From Paenibacillus polymyxa M1 (GTDB lineage Bacteria; Bacillota; Bacilli; Paenibacillales; Paenibacillaceae), in the NCBI RefSeq assembly GCF_000237325.1, contig NC_017543.1, forward strand, positions 62,001 to 126,000: DNA of 64,000 nucleotides, written 5' to 3'. Made by a program: the position numbers and the translations under genes. This document shows positions 9,801 to 18,624 of this stretch, one piece after another; within the stretch, counting starts at the first letter, position 1; each line of letters opens with the position of its first letter. The notes under the pieces are model-generated. The model was not told the origin of the DNA. It searched no databases and worked only from the letters and a program-made list of their open reading frames with translations.

Positions 9801-11300
9801 TCCATTTAAAAGCAATTCTAAATGCCTGATCATTCGACGAATAGTTAAAGGTTCAAACAAATCTGTTGCATACTCTAAAGCTCCTTCTAACCCGCGTTCA
9901 GTGGAAGTGAGTAACAGCACAATATCGAAGCGAGAAGTGCCTAAAGGGACCTGGATGGAAGCAGTTTGCAATCCGGGCAATTGAATCAAAGAAGACTTAA
10001 CAGTCTCAAATAAGAAAAGCACTTGAAATAAAGGCGATTGACTTACGCTTCGATCTGGTTGAACTTCTTCTACCAACTTGTCGAAAGGATATTCCTGATG
10101 CTCGAATGCTTCGATAGCCACGTCCCGCACGCGTTCCAGTAATTCAAGAAAAGTAGGTTCTTCAGCTACATCAATCCGCATGATTAACGTATTCATAAAG
10201 GTCCCGATTACCTTTTCTAATCCGGTTATCCTGCGTGTAGATACGGGGGTGGCCAGCGAAATCTCATCCTGTGACGTATATCTGGTTAAAAGCACGCTGA
10301 CAACTGTCAAGACGGTCATAAACATGGTTACACCCTGTTGACGGCTAAAATCAGCGAGCGCTTCGGCTAATGAAGAAGGAAATAAAAAGGTTTCCATGTC
10401 CCCTTTAAAACTCTGCCGGGCTGGACGAGGATAATCCGTAGGCAGTTCTAAAGGAGGCAAATGCTCCAACTTTTGATGCCAATACGCTTTTTGAGTTTGT
10501 AAAGCATCTGTCTCTATCCATCGACGTTGCCAATAAGCGAAATCAACATATTGGATTTCCAATTCGGGCAGGGGCGACGGCTCTCCTGTCAAAAAGGCTC
10601 CATACAAAATCGAGATCTCTTGGCCCAAAATCCCCATAGACCATCCATCAGTTACAAGGTGATGTAGATTCAATGCAAGAATATATGATTCATCCTCTAC
10701 ACGGATCAACTTTGAACGAATTAGCGGACCCGATGCAATGTTAAAAGGAATGCGTGCTTCCTGTACGACCAACTTCAGGGCTAGGTTCTTCCGATTTGTA
10801 TTTACTTCCCCCCTAAGATCGACACGTTCTAATTTGAGAAACATCGAGTCTTGGATATGTTGCACTGGCTTTCCATTAGATGATGGAAATGTGGCCCGCA
10901 GCGTTTCATGCCTACGGATGATTTCGTTCAAACAACGTTCTAGAATGTCAGCGTCCAATGCCCCTTCAATCTGAGTAGTAATCGGTACATTGTATGAAAT
11001 ATGAGTAGGATCAAGCTGTTGCATAAACCACAATCTTTGTTGGGCAAATGACAGAGGCAGTTCGGCTTTTCTACTAATGGGGGCGAGTGGTAGGCTTAAC
11101 AGCCCACTACCTCCCTCTTGTTCCTGCAAATAAGATAACAGCATTTTTTTGTGAGCTTGAAGATCGCAACGTAACTCCGGTGTCAGAACTCCTTTGGGCG
11201 CGCGAAACCGTAAATTTCCATCTTCAACCCACAGATCAATCCCCTTTTTACGAATCTGGTCTACTTTGGCGCGTATAAGGCTGGTAGTGGTATCATTCAT
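3867..11300 (-). CDS. Hybrid NRPS/PKS: docking-C-A(FkbM MT)-PCP-KS-AT-carrier
   Basis: This 2477-residue synthase adds one amino acid and one ketide unit. Domains: a TubC-like N-terminal docking domain (residues 1-60), a C domain (HHLVTDG near 215), an A domain (YTSGSTGQPRG near 688), an FkbM-family methyltransferase inserted between core motifs A8 and A9 (FDVGANIG near 1040, about 960-1235), a PCP near 1355, a KS (TGCSTS near 1597), an AT (GHSLGE near 2040; SAFH suggests malonyl) and a second carrier (DLGGHSLL near 2380). No KR or DH is present, so the beta-keto group should persist. The pocket code D-T-K-D-L-G-L-V-D-K is close to the Glu code DAKDLGVVDK. ATG 11300 shares a base with the upstream stop (TAATG) and follows GGGAGGAAGG; the frame stays open seven codons further upstream. 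The AT stretch is markedly GC-richer than its flanks. Confidence 0.92.
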   Translation of the reverse strand: MNDTTTSLIRAKVDQIRKKGIDLWVEDGNLRFRAPKGVLTPELRCDLQAHKKMLLSYLQEQEGGSGLLSLPLAPISRKAELPLSFAQQRLWFMQQLDPTHISYNVPITTQIEGALDADILERCLNEIIRRHETLRATFPSSNGKPVQHIQDSMFLKLERVDLRGEVNTNRKNLALKLVVQEARIPFNIASGPLIRSKLIRVEDESYILALNLHHLVTDGWSMGILGQEISILYGAFLTGEPSPLPELEIQYVDFAYWQRRWIETDALQTQKAYWHQKLEHLPPLELPTDYPRPARQSFKGDMETFLFPSSLAEALADFSRQQGVTMFMTVLTVVSVLLTRYTSQDEISLATPVSTRRITGLEKVIGTFMNTLIMRIDVAEEPTFLELLERVRDVAIEAFEHQEYPFDKLVEEVQPDRSVSQSPLFQVLFLFETVKSSLIQLPGLQTASIQVPLGTSRFDIVLLLTSTERGLEGALEYATDLFEPLTIRRMIRHLELLLNGIVANPQALLSELPLLTSEEIRMQEKWNATKTALVQERTLHECFEAAVEAYPDQTALVYKNEKLTFRELNRRSNRLAHRLRKLGVGRGTRVGFCLNRSIEAIVSLLGIVKAGGAYVPIDPTYPEDRIRYMIQDASLAVILTDKFLDSKLNDNSAIRVYLEAGEEGLAEESDLNLDRLAMPEDPVYVIYTSGSTGQPRGVVVMHKSVFYLSEALEERIYRHHSGVQQIAVNGSLSFDTSVKQIIQLFRGRTLHIIPEDIRLNGSAFVAYLRDEGIDAFDCTPSQCRMLMRFGLLEHQGNRPLLGLIGGEPIEESTWLEMREAKGLEFYNLYGPTECTVDATVARVRDSVFPSIGYPLSNVTVHLLDAHQNRVPLGVNGEIWIGGSGVSEGYLDRPDLTAVKFLPDHFSDVEGARLYRTGDIGKQRDDGSITFLGRIDDQTKIHGFRIEPGEIESVFTSHPDIEETCVVVRKDEAGQDTLVAYVVPTLERAPMVSGHRRYLLDNGLAVVQLNKNETNFLYHDIYENLAYLRHGISIEENHTIFDVGANIGLFTLQAHMQAPGVRIFAFEPNPYVRELTTLNARLYEVEATIIDCALAAEEGMGEFAFYPKFSFLSGLHTDLHEEKELVRSYIRRNGTPSMDMDQALETILNDRLKSVQLSVPVRRLSDIMREYQVERIDLLKINVEKAELAVLQGIDNEDWPKIEQVVLELHDVEGRLHIVTELLRHHGFEVISEKDWSLDVSQSVYYIYATRELKETKVKDWVTPTLPMSANEIRSYGKQRLPNYMLPSQIVFMEQLPLTPHGKVDRKRLPAPEEAREQDSGTQQFPQTAVECAVASIWKDLLNISSVGLDENFFDIGGHSLLLAQVHARLNAELSSNIELLELFEYPTVRLLTQRLTHFSEENVENTPNRTELAARDMVDADPKDESVAIVGMSGRFPGASDIELFWANLTNAVESIRHFTPDMLEKIGLSKDIYASSEYVSARGTIDGIEWFDASFFGYSPREAEMLDPQQRLFLDCAWEAVEKAGYDPSRGEIPIGVYAGSGISTYLLFALFSHFNLADPLLSYQALMGNDKDHLSTRTAYKLNLKGPSLSVQTGCSTSLVAVHLACQALSRGDCDMAIAGGATITVPHEQGYVYQEGGIFSPDGHCRAFDAQAKGTVAGSGVGVVVLKLLNKALQDGDTIHAVIKGSAINNDGGRKVGYTAPSIGGQAEVIQMALDSAGVKPETISYVEAHGTGTPLGDPIELAALTKVFGASANGPWCGIGSVKTNVGHLDAAAGVASLIKVALSLRHEMLPASLHYTKGNPAVDWANSPFYVVDKTQPWTHDQSLHPRRAGVSSFGIGGTNAHVIVEQAPAQRTSDAPSAEEVLVLSARTPSALQTMCERLAAHLEAHPSQKLSDVAFTLQQGRKAFDHRWSAVCGSTEQALRALRGDDVSLVRTGAVAAGERPVIFAFPGQGSQYVGMGAELYLQEAKYRETVDRCAELLKPQLGMDIRDALLGRDGFEEKQLEETWLTQPALFVTEYALAQLWMSVGVKPIALIGHSLGEYTAACIAGVFSLEEGLELVSVRGRLMQRCEAGAMAAVGMVASELAEQLGGTLEIAAINGPQMSVVTGQTEEVEELMVRMQEAGVECRQLRTGSAFHSSRMEAVLGELEEALKRVKLHAPQLPYVSNETGEWITKEQASNPAYWVSHTRRAVRFADNAEQVLKRYPNAVVIELGPGQTLTTLMRQSGCWEAEHRGMRTLPMYKTGGGERGQWLRSVAELWSGGVSIGWGALHESRVRNRVELPTYPFERQRYWIEPRLTVFSNAALCGLGIGQVPLHGAVEEIAPIVESAEQMYPRPQLATPFKPPETPLEAGLVEIWKKILGIEQIGTHDDFFDLGGHSLLIVQMTAEIKRTMGFDIEVPRFFEYPCIAHLVLLVEEQQTTEGRTDLDSLGIDDSAELLERVNSMTDEEIDTLLKRMEAGSGKDITLFESE

Positions 11301-14300
11301 TACAATATGCCTTCCTCCCAAACGTATTCTTCTCCGTCCCCTTCCAGATCGTTAGTCTGGCTTTCGGGTACTCCGCCGAGAAGTGAATGCACCAGCACAT
11401 GATTGTCTTTCAATTTGAACAGACTTCGGATAGAATCAAATTCGATTACGCCGACTGGGCATAGACCCAGCTCACATGCTGACGCTTCAGACATAAGTAA
11501 CTGTCCCATATAACCAGATTCAAGAGTGCACAGACGGGTAGCCTGCTCTCCGTACATCGGTCCGATGGCATCCAGATCAGCTATTAGGAAAATCGTGAAA
11601 GCTGCCTGCTCGAATACGGGCTGATATACGAACGGGACGTGAATATCTTTACTTAACCGTGCTTCAGGCGACAGGAACAAAAGCCTATTTTTGGACGGAT
11701 CATAGTAATATATCCCCTCATCCAATCCTTCGACGTGTCTACCATGAACATATAAATACGTCTGAACCGCATAGAGTTCCCCGAAAGATGGGTATTGCCT
11801 GCTGCTTTTTCCACCCACCTCACTATGCCGCAGCGATTGGAGCATTCTTGCCAGACGGATAAAGGGTACAATCTCTTGCGCAAAATGGCGACATGGCTCC
11901 AATCCTTTGAATCCGGCAGATTTTTTCTTGTTGGTTAGGTCAATTGAAGGAGCGTACGGTTCCGATCGCAACCAGTGACGCTGTCGTTTAAAATGCTCGC
12001 GTTCTTCAGGGTCCAAAATGATTTCATAATCAACCATAGCGGTTTCTTCCTCAGCTTTGACCGCCTGGGCCTGCCGGGATTTCACCATTGTATTTTTATC
12101 CAGTCTGGAAGTATACGAGCGTATTATGTCCCCAACTGTCGGATGACGGTAGAATTCATCGAATTTAATTCGAATACCGAATGCTTTTTCCAAAGCATTC
12201 GCCATTCGCACAACATCCATCGAGGTAACGCCAAGCTTAAGAAGATCGGATTCCTCTGTTAAAATCTCAAACTGTAAGGTCTCCCTAATTAAGGCCAAAA
12301 TTTGGTTCCGATTTGTTTCTTTCTTTGGTTGGCTTGCATCCGTTTTTGTGGTCAGTCCAATCTGATGTGGTGCGGGCAAGGCCTTGACATCCAGTTTTCC
12401 ATTAGCGTTTATTGGCCACTGCTCCAGGATAAAGACTGTGGCTGGAACCATGTAATCCGGGAGTTTATCGCTTAGGTACATTCTCAAGTGCTGACCGTCG
12501 AGTTCATTGGTATAAGTAGTATGAAGCAGCACATATCCTGCAACTAAAGAATCACCCGATGGACCCGCCTTCACTGTTACAAGTGCCTCCTTAACGGCCT
12601 CATGCCGCCTCAGTGCTTCTTCAATCTCGCCAAGTTCGATCCGAAAGCCACGAATCTTGACTCGAGTATCCTCTCGTCCCAGGAACTCAATGTCACCGCT
12701 TGGCAAGTACCGTCCCAAGTCTCCGGTACGATACAATCTTTCTCCCGACTCTGGATGAGTAATGAAGCTGTGAAGAGTTTTGTCCGCATTTCGCCAGTAT
12801 TCCCGGGCTAATCCGATTCCCCCAATATACAATTCCCCGGGAACCCAGACAGGACGATGCTCCAGTTTTTCATTCAGCACATAGAGATGCTGGTTAGCCA
12901 TTGGTCGACCATATGGGATGCTTTTCCAAGCCAACTCAATATGTTCAATGGGATATAGAACCGACCAAATTGAGGCTTCCGTCGCACCCCCTAAGCTCAC
13001 AATTTTCACATCGGGCCGAGCAATTTCACGAATCCTTTCTGGTAAGCGAATAGGAATCCGGTCGCCGCTTAGTAATATCAACCTCAGGCTGTCCGGCAAA
13101 CGCCGAAATGACGCATTCGCATAATCAACCAAAAGACCCATTAAAGCAGGAACTGTGTTCCAAACAGTAACCTGACATTCATCCATTCGGTCAAGCCAAT
13201 GTTTGGGGTCCTTCGCTCCCTCGGAATGTGGATAAACGACTGCACCGCCTGATTGAAGCATGCCTACTAGATCAAACACCGACAAGTCAAAGCTAAGCGA
13301 AGATAAAGCCAGTACCCGATCTCCAAACCCTATCTGATAGCGGGTACGCAAATCTTCTAGTGTATTCTTTGCACCTCTATGCGTAATAGCTACCCCTTTG
13401 GGTACCCCTGTTGATCCCGACGTATAAATAATGTAGGCCAAATCATCCTCTGAAGCCGAATGTTGCATAGGTTGAAGGATTTCATCCTCCTGAAAATTGT
13501 GATCGTCCACACAGTAACGTTCGACCCGGTTGGGCCAGTCAATACGTGAATTCACCCTTGATTGCGTTATGGCATAACGGATGTTTCCATCTGAAAACAG
13601 CAATTGAATCCGCTCGTCCGGTAAGCTCGGATCAATCGGAAGATACGAGGCACCGGCACGCAGGATTCCAAGCACAGCTACCGCTTGCTCCCATCCCTTC
13701 TCCATCACTATCGCCACAGGTTGATCCCGAGTTATACCCCGGCTTTCGATCCAGCAGGCTAAGTTGTTTGCAAGACACGCCAATTCAACGTAAGTTAATG
13801 TTAATTCAGGCGTTTGTATGGCCAAATTCCCCGGATGTTGGCGTGACAGTTCAAAAAATGGCTCATGAAGCAATCCTCCCGGTAGTGTTGTCTCCGTTGC
13901 ATTGATTTCATGAATCCGCTCCAAATGGTTCATCGGCAATAAGTGTCTGACAGGCTCGTCCCAAGCCTGAGCCTCTTCCGTCAATCGGCTGAGCAAAGAA
14001 CAGTAGGCCGTAAACATATCGTCGATCATTCCAGGAGGGAAAAGTTCCTCAGCCACATCCCAATGAAAACGCAACATGCCGGCATCTTCGTAAACCTGAT
14101 GATCCAGAAAGACTTGCGGGGTTTGACTTATCCCATACACCACATCGCCCAAGCCCCGCATCACGGAGGCATCCAGACCATCGACCGCCGTTAAAGTGCT
14201 AGTGAAAACAACCGGCATAACTACGCCAGCCTTGTCCAGATTGGTGCGCGCATAATCACGCATCACTTTTACACCACTATAAAAACGATGATCTAAATCC

Positions 14301-17300
14301 TCCCAAAGCTTCTGCTGAATCATTTTTATCCGCGATCCAAATGAAGCTTCTTTAGAACAGTCCACCTCTAATAACGTTAGAGTCGTAAAATCGCCAATAA
14401 TCCGGTTCACATCTGGATGTAAGGGAAGGCGGTTGAAAAGCGTTAAATTTATCGTAAACCTCGGATTCCTGCTCCAAGCGGCTAGCACTTCACTGAATGC
14501 CCCTAGTAAAATAATCGATGGAGTAACTCCGAAGCGTCCTCCATAGCCACAAAGCAAACGCCAATCTTCCGCATGAAGAAAAGAAGCGAGACGGCGAAAC
14601 CTTGATGCTTTTAATGGACCCGCCGAGCGGACAATAGGTAGTTCAGGGGCTGGCGGCAGTTCCGGTATCCGTGCGGCCCAATAAGCTTCCGAACGAGTAT
14701 ACGCTTCACTTTCAAGTATCTGCTGCTCAGCAAGCACATAGTCGCGGAATGTTAACTCTAATGGTTTTAAAGGAACTTGCGGATTATGGATAAGCTGAGT
14801 AAGTTCTTGCAGCAAAACGTACCAACTTTGTGCGTCCCCGATTAATAGGTCTACACTAAAATGCAAACGAAGCTTGTCTATGGAAAAGCGGGTTACACTG
14901 ACATCAAACATAGGATACTGATCAGCAGGTTTATTAAGATGTGAGAGTTTATTCCGAATTTCATTAAGTTTTTGCTCTGCCTCGATGGAGTTCAAATGTT
15001 GCAAATCTCTGTATTTTACTTCATAATGCGGAACTTCTTTAAGAATAATCTGCATTCCATCGTTACGGACGATAGCTCGCATCATCGGATGACGATTAAT
15101 GAGTACGTTTAAAGCATGATTCAAACGTGAGACCGGGAATATATCGGTCTCAATCTCGATATAAAGATGTGCTCCTACATCGCCAAGCTCAAATTCAGAA
15201 CGACGGCCGATCCAGTAAGCTTGCTGCACATCATTGAGCGGGAAAGGCTCATAGAGATCCTCTGGGGCTGGAACAGCAGGTTTCCAAGCATAATCTCCAG
15301 AACTTTGCGGCAACCCGGAACAAGCTCCTGCGGCTGCAGCTTTATCCAAGTAAGCCGATAGCTCAGCAATCGTCGGTGCAGCGATTAATTCACGCAGGGG
15401 GCACTCTATTTTTAAAATCTCTCGGATTTTGGAAACTAATTGAATGGCTAAAAGAGAGTGTCCTCCTAATTCAAAAAAACTGTCCTCTATTCCAATCTCA
15501 CCAATACCGAGAAGTTCGCTCCATACTTGGACCAACGTTCTCTCTAACGGTGTCCGGGGAGATACTTTTGCCTTGTCTTTGTCCCACTGCGACGCATCGG
15601 GTGAAGGCAAGGAGTTACGATCAGCTTTGCCATTGCCCAAGAGGGGGATATGTTCCAGTTCAATGAACAATGAAGGAACCATATATGCAGGTAACGCTTG
15701 CCGTGTATATTCACGAAGGTCAGCGATCGATAGCGTTGCGCCCTCTGCTCTCACCCAATAGGCGATAAGTCTGGAGCTACCCGAGGCATCGGGCTGCGCA
15801 ATCAGGACAACATCACATACGCCCGCATGTTGCCTCATCACTGCCTCGATTTCCCCCAGTTCAATCCGAAATCCACGGACCTTGACCTGATCATCATTAC
15901 GGCCGAGAAACTCTAACGCACCGTCCGACCGAAAGCGTGCCAAATCGCCAGTACGATACAATCGAGCGCCGGGTCTGTCTGTATATAGATCAGGCAAAAA
16001 TCGTTCCGCTGTCAGTTCTTCCTGGCCCCAATAGCCGCGAGCTACACCTACTCCGCCTATATAAAGTTCCCCTGCCACTCCGATCGGCACACGATGTCCT
16101 TGAGCATCCAATACATACATCTGCATATTCGCAATAGGTCGACCTATGGGCACTGTTAATTCATCCTGCTTGCATTCCCACCAAGTGGCTTCGACTGCGG
16201 CTTCTGTTGGGCCGTACAGATTAATCAAACGGACTCCTAGTCTTTTTATACACGCTTGCGCAATATCTGGGGCAAGTGCTTCGCCTGTACAATAGACCTG
16301 CTGGAGTGAGGAACAGCGACTCAAATCCCGCTCCTGCAGAAAAATTCGCAGCATAGAAGGGACGAAATGAGCCACGGTAATTCTGTGTTTTGAGATGAAA
16401 TCAACCAAGTACGCACTATCCACATGCCCGTCCGGTCTGGCTATCATCAGCCGTGCGCCCGTTATCAGCGGCCAGAACATCTCCCAAATGGAGACGTCAA
16501 ACGTGTATGTCGTTTTTTGAATGACTCGATCGCAGGTTTCAAGCTGAAAAGTTTCAAGCATCCAATGCATTCGGTTGCAAATCCCTCGGTGTTCGTTCAT
16601 AACCCCTTTGGGCTTGCCCGTCGAGCCGGAGGTATATATGACATATGCTAGATGCTCCGGTTTTATATCGACGTTTACCGGCAATACACTTTCTTGAGAA
16701 ATTTTGTTCTCCCATTCGGCATCAAGCATAACCGCATGAATTTCCAACTCAGGAAAAACTTCCTTTAAGTGCGTTTGTGTAAGAAGAACCTGCACGTTAG
16801 AATCTTCAATCATAAAGCGGATTCGTTCCAACGGATAATCCGGACCTATAGGTACGTAAGCCCCGCCGGCCTTGAGGATACCTAAAATGCCAATAACGAG
16901 CTCGAACGAACGATCCAAAAGCATACCTACCGTCTGTTCCGGTCCGATCCCTTTCTTTCTCAGATAGTGAGCCAGTTGGTTACTTTTCTGCTCCATTTCC
17001 AGATATGTGAGCTTTTCACCTTCAAATTCTAAGGCTACGGCATTCGGTGTACGACGAACCTGATTCTCAAACATTTCGTGGAGCAGCCAAGGGCCGTCAT
17101 AACTGGACGACGTATTGTTCCATGCTTGAAAATCAAGCAATTCCTCTTTGTTAAGTATCGGTAGTTCGCCAATCGACAGTTCCGCATTGCTTGCAGCGGA
17201 TTCAAGCAACGTTTGCCAATGAGATGAAATACGGGCTACGGTAGATTCATCGAACAGATCGGTATTATATTCGATTTCGAGCTCCAATCCCTCCTCGCAT

Positions 17301-18586
17301 GGAGTAACTTGAAACGTAAGATCGAATTTAGAGGTTCCACAATCTACTGGAATTTGTTGTATCGTTAAGTTAGCCAGATCCAGAGGTGGCATCGGTGAAT
17401 TCTGAAAAAAGAAAGCCACTTGAAATAAAGGGTTGTGACTCAAGTGTCTTTCAGGCTGCAATTCCTCTACCAATTTTTCAAAAGGGACATCTTGATGTTC
17501 AAGTGCTTCCAGAGCGATAGTACGAACCTGATCCAACAACTCAATGAAAGAAAGTTCAGAAGACAGATCAGCACGCATAACAAGTGTGTTCATAAAAACA
17601 CCGATCAGATCCTCCATTTCCGGATATTTCCGGTTCGCAACAGGACAGCCGATGCGGATCGTGCTTTGGTTAGAATAACGGTACAGTAGAGCATGCAAAC
17701 CAGCTAATAGGATCATAAATAAAGTGGCATTTCTTTTACGAGCAGTATCTTCCAGTTTTTGCTGCAGGTCAGATGGTAGCATTACTCGCAATTTGGCTCC
17801 CTTGTACCTTTGAATTGCCGGACGACGATGGTCTGCAGGAAGAAAAATAGGAGTATTATCATGTCCCAGCTTCTTTTTCCAGTAAGCTAGTTGCTCCCGC
17901 ATGTCCCCTGCTTCATACTTGCTCCGTTGCCATTCGGCAAAGTCAGAATACTGGATTTTAAGATCGGCTAATGGCGATGCATTTCCTAATCTCAACGCAT
18001 CGTAAAGAGCGGTCAGTTCCTTCAAGAACACTCCGAGCGACCATCCATCTGAAACCATATGATGCATAACAACCACAAATAAAGACTCTTGTGGGCTCAT
18101 TTGCACGACCACTCCCCGAATCAAAGGAGCTTTTCCCAGATGGAACGTGCGACTGGCTTCGGCCAAGACGATTCTCTCTGCTTCTGTTGATTTGTCAGGC
18201 TCTGACAGTGTGCTACAATCGAAAAACGATAAACGAAAATCTTCTACTGGCATTACGCGCTGAACGACTCGCCCCTCTTCTTCAATAAAAGCGGTGCGTA
18301 GTACTTCATGACGGCGGACGATTTCGCTCAAACTGCGTTCCAGTACAGAGAAATCCAACGCCCCCGTTAGATGAAGAACCCCAGGAACGTTGTAATACGG
18401 ATTGTCCGGATCAAGAAGCCACATGAACCACAATCGCTGCTGGGTTAAAGAAAGACCTGCTTCATGTTCCTTATGGTCACGACGTGGTATAGGGGTCATC
18501 CCCTTTTTCTTGCTTCCTATACGCTCCAGTACTTGGTTCAACTGCGTTTGCGTTAATGCTTTCATTTTTTGTGATGACTCGTTCAC
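11300..18586 (-). CDS. NRPS: C-A(Ser-like)-PCP-Cy-A(Cys)-PCP-oxidase
   Basis: This 2428-residue NRPS incorporates two residues and makes a thiazole. Order: a C domain (HHMVSDG near 177), an A domain (YTSGSTGKPKG near 652), a PCP (LGGHSLLA near 1042), a heterocyclization domain with DLLIGDAQS near 1246 in place of HHxxxDG, a second A domain near 1724, a PCP (LGVTSMD near 2119) and a C-terminal McbC/SagB-type FMN-dependent oxidase (about 2200-2415, YPSFGELYAVQ). The second A code D-L-F-N-L-S-L-I-W-K differs from the Cys code DLYNLSLIWK at one position. With Cy and Ox this predicts Cys to thiazoline to thiazole. The first A code D-V-W-H-Y-T-L-V-E-K is closest to Ser codes but not exact. GTG 18586 is chosen because GGGGGGAG sits just before it; the open frame extends 12 codons further upstream. 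Confidence 0.92.
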   Translation of the reverse strand: MNESSQKMKALTQTQLNQVLERIGSKKKGMTPIPRRDHKEHEAGLSLTQQRLWFMWLLDPDNPYYNVPGVLHLTGALDFSVLERSLSEIVRRHEVLRTAFIEEEGRVVQRVMPVEDFRLSFFDCSTLSEPDKSTEAERIVLAEASRTFHLGKAPLIRGVVVQMSPQESLFVVVMHHMVSDGWSLGVFLKELTALYDALRLGNASPLADLKIQYSDFAEWQRSKYEAGDMREQLAYWKKKLGHDNTPIFLPADHRRPAIQRYKGAKLRVMLPSDLQQKLEDTARKRNATLFMILLAGLHALLYRYSNQSTIRIGCPVANRKYPEMEDLIGVFMNTLVMRADLSSELSFIELLDQVRTIALEALEHQDVPFEKLVEELQPERHLSHNPLFQVAFFFQNSPMPPLDLANLTIQQIPVDCGTSKFDLTFQVTPCEEGLELEIEYNTDLFDESTVARISSHWQTLLESAASNAELSIGELPILNKEELLDFQAWNNTSSSYDGPWLLHEMFENQVRRTPNAVALEFEGEKLTYLEMEQKSNQLAHYLRKKGIGPEQTVGMLLDRSFELVIGILGILKAGGAYVPIGPDYPLERIRFMIEDSNVQVLLTQTHLKEVFPELEIHAVMLDAEWENKISQESVLPVNVDIKPEHLAYVIYTSGSTGKPKGVMNEHRGICNRMHWMLETFQLETCDRVIQKTTYTFDVSIWEMFWPLITGARLMIARPDGHVDSAYLVDFISKHRITVAHFVPSMLRIFLQERDLSRCSSLQQVYCTGEALAPDIAQACIKRLGVRLINLYGPTEAAVEATWWECKQDELTVPIGRPIANMQMYVLDAQGHRVPIGVAGELYIGGVGVARGYWGQEELTAERFLPDLYTDRPGARLYRTGDLARFRSDGALEFLGRNDDQVKVRGFRIELGEIEAVMRQHAGVCDVVLIAQPDASGSSRLIAYWVRAEGATLSIADLREYTRQALPAYMVPSLFIELEHIPLLGNGKADRNSLPSPDASQWDKDKAKVSPRTPLERTLVQVWSELLGIGEIGIEDSFFELGGHSLLAIQLVSKIREILKIECPLRELIAAPTIAELSAYLDKAAAAGACSGLPQSSGDYAWKPAVPAPEDLYEPFPLNDVQQAYWIGRRSEFELGDVGAHLYIEIETDIFPVSRLNHALNVLINRHPMMRAIVRNDGMQIILKEVPHYEVKYRDLQHLNSIEAEQKLNEIRNKLSHLNKPADQYPMFDVSVTRFSIDKLRLHFSVDLLIGDAQSWYVLLQELTQLIHNPQVPLKPLELTFRDYVLAEQQILESEAYTRSEAYWAARIPELPPAPELPIVRSAGPLKASRFRRLASFLHAEDWRLLCGYGGRFGVTPSIILLGAFSEVLAAWSRNPRFTINLTLFNRLPLHPDVNRIIGDFTTLTLLEVDCSKEASFGSRIKMIQQKLWEDLDHRFYSGVKVMRDYARTNLDKAGVVMPVVFTSTLTAVDGLDASVMRGLGDVVYGISQTPQVFLDHQVYEDAGMLRFHWDVAEELFPPGMIDDMFTAYCSLLSRLTEEAQAWDEPVRHLLPMNHLERIHEINATETTLPGGLLHEPFFELSRQHPGNLAIQTPELTLTYVELACLANNLACWIESRGITRDQPVAIVMEKGWEQAVAVLGILRAGASYLPIDPSLPDERIQLLFSDGNIRYAITQSRVNSRIDWPNRVERYCVDDHNFQEDEILQPMQHSASEDDLAYIIYTSGSTGVPKGVAITHRGAKNTLEDLRTRYQIGFGDRVLALSSLSFDLSVFDLVGMLQSGGAVVYPHSEGAKDPKHWLDRMDECQVTVWNTVPALMGLLVDYANASFRRLPDSLRLILLSGDRIPIRLPERIREIARPDVKIVSLGGATEASIWSVLYPIEHIELAWKSIPYGRPMANQHLYVLNEKLEHRPVWVPGELYIGGIGLAREYWRNADKTLHSFITHPESGERLYRTGDLGRYLPSGDIEFLGREDTRVKIRGFRIELGEIEEALRRHEAVKEALVTVKAGPSGDSLVAGYVLLHTTYTNELDGQHLRMYLSDKLPDYMVPATVFILEQWPINANGKLDVKALPAPHQIGLTTKTDASQPKKETNRNQILALIRETLQFEILTEESDLLKLGVTSMDVVRMANALEKAFGIRIKFDEFYRHPTVGDIIRSYTSRLDKNTMVKSRQAQAVKAEEETAMVDYEIILDPEEREHFKRQRHWLRSEPYAPSIDLTNKKKSAGFKGLEPCRHFAQEIVPFIRLARMLQSLRHSEVGGKSSRQYPSFGELYAVQTYLYVHGRHVEGLDEGIYYYDPSKNRLLFLSPEARLSKDIHVPFVYQPVFEQAAFTIFLIADLDAIGPMYGEQATRLCTLESGYMGQLLMSEASACELGLCPVGVIEFDSIRSLFKLKDNHVLVHSLLGGVPESQTNDLEGDGEEYVWEEGIL

Positions 18587-18624
18587 GTTACTCCCCCCTC
18601 GCTTCTTCTGTTTGGCGAACATAA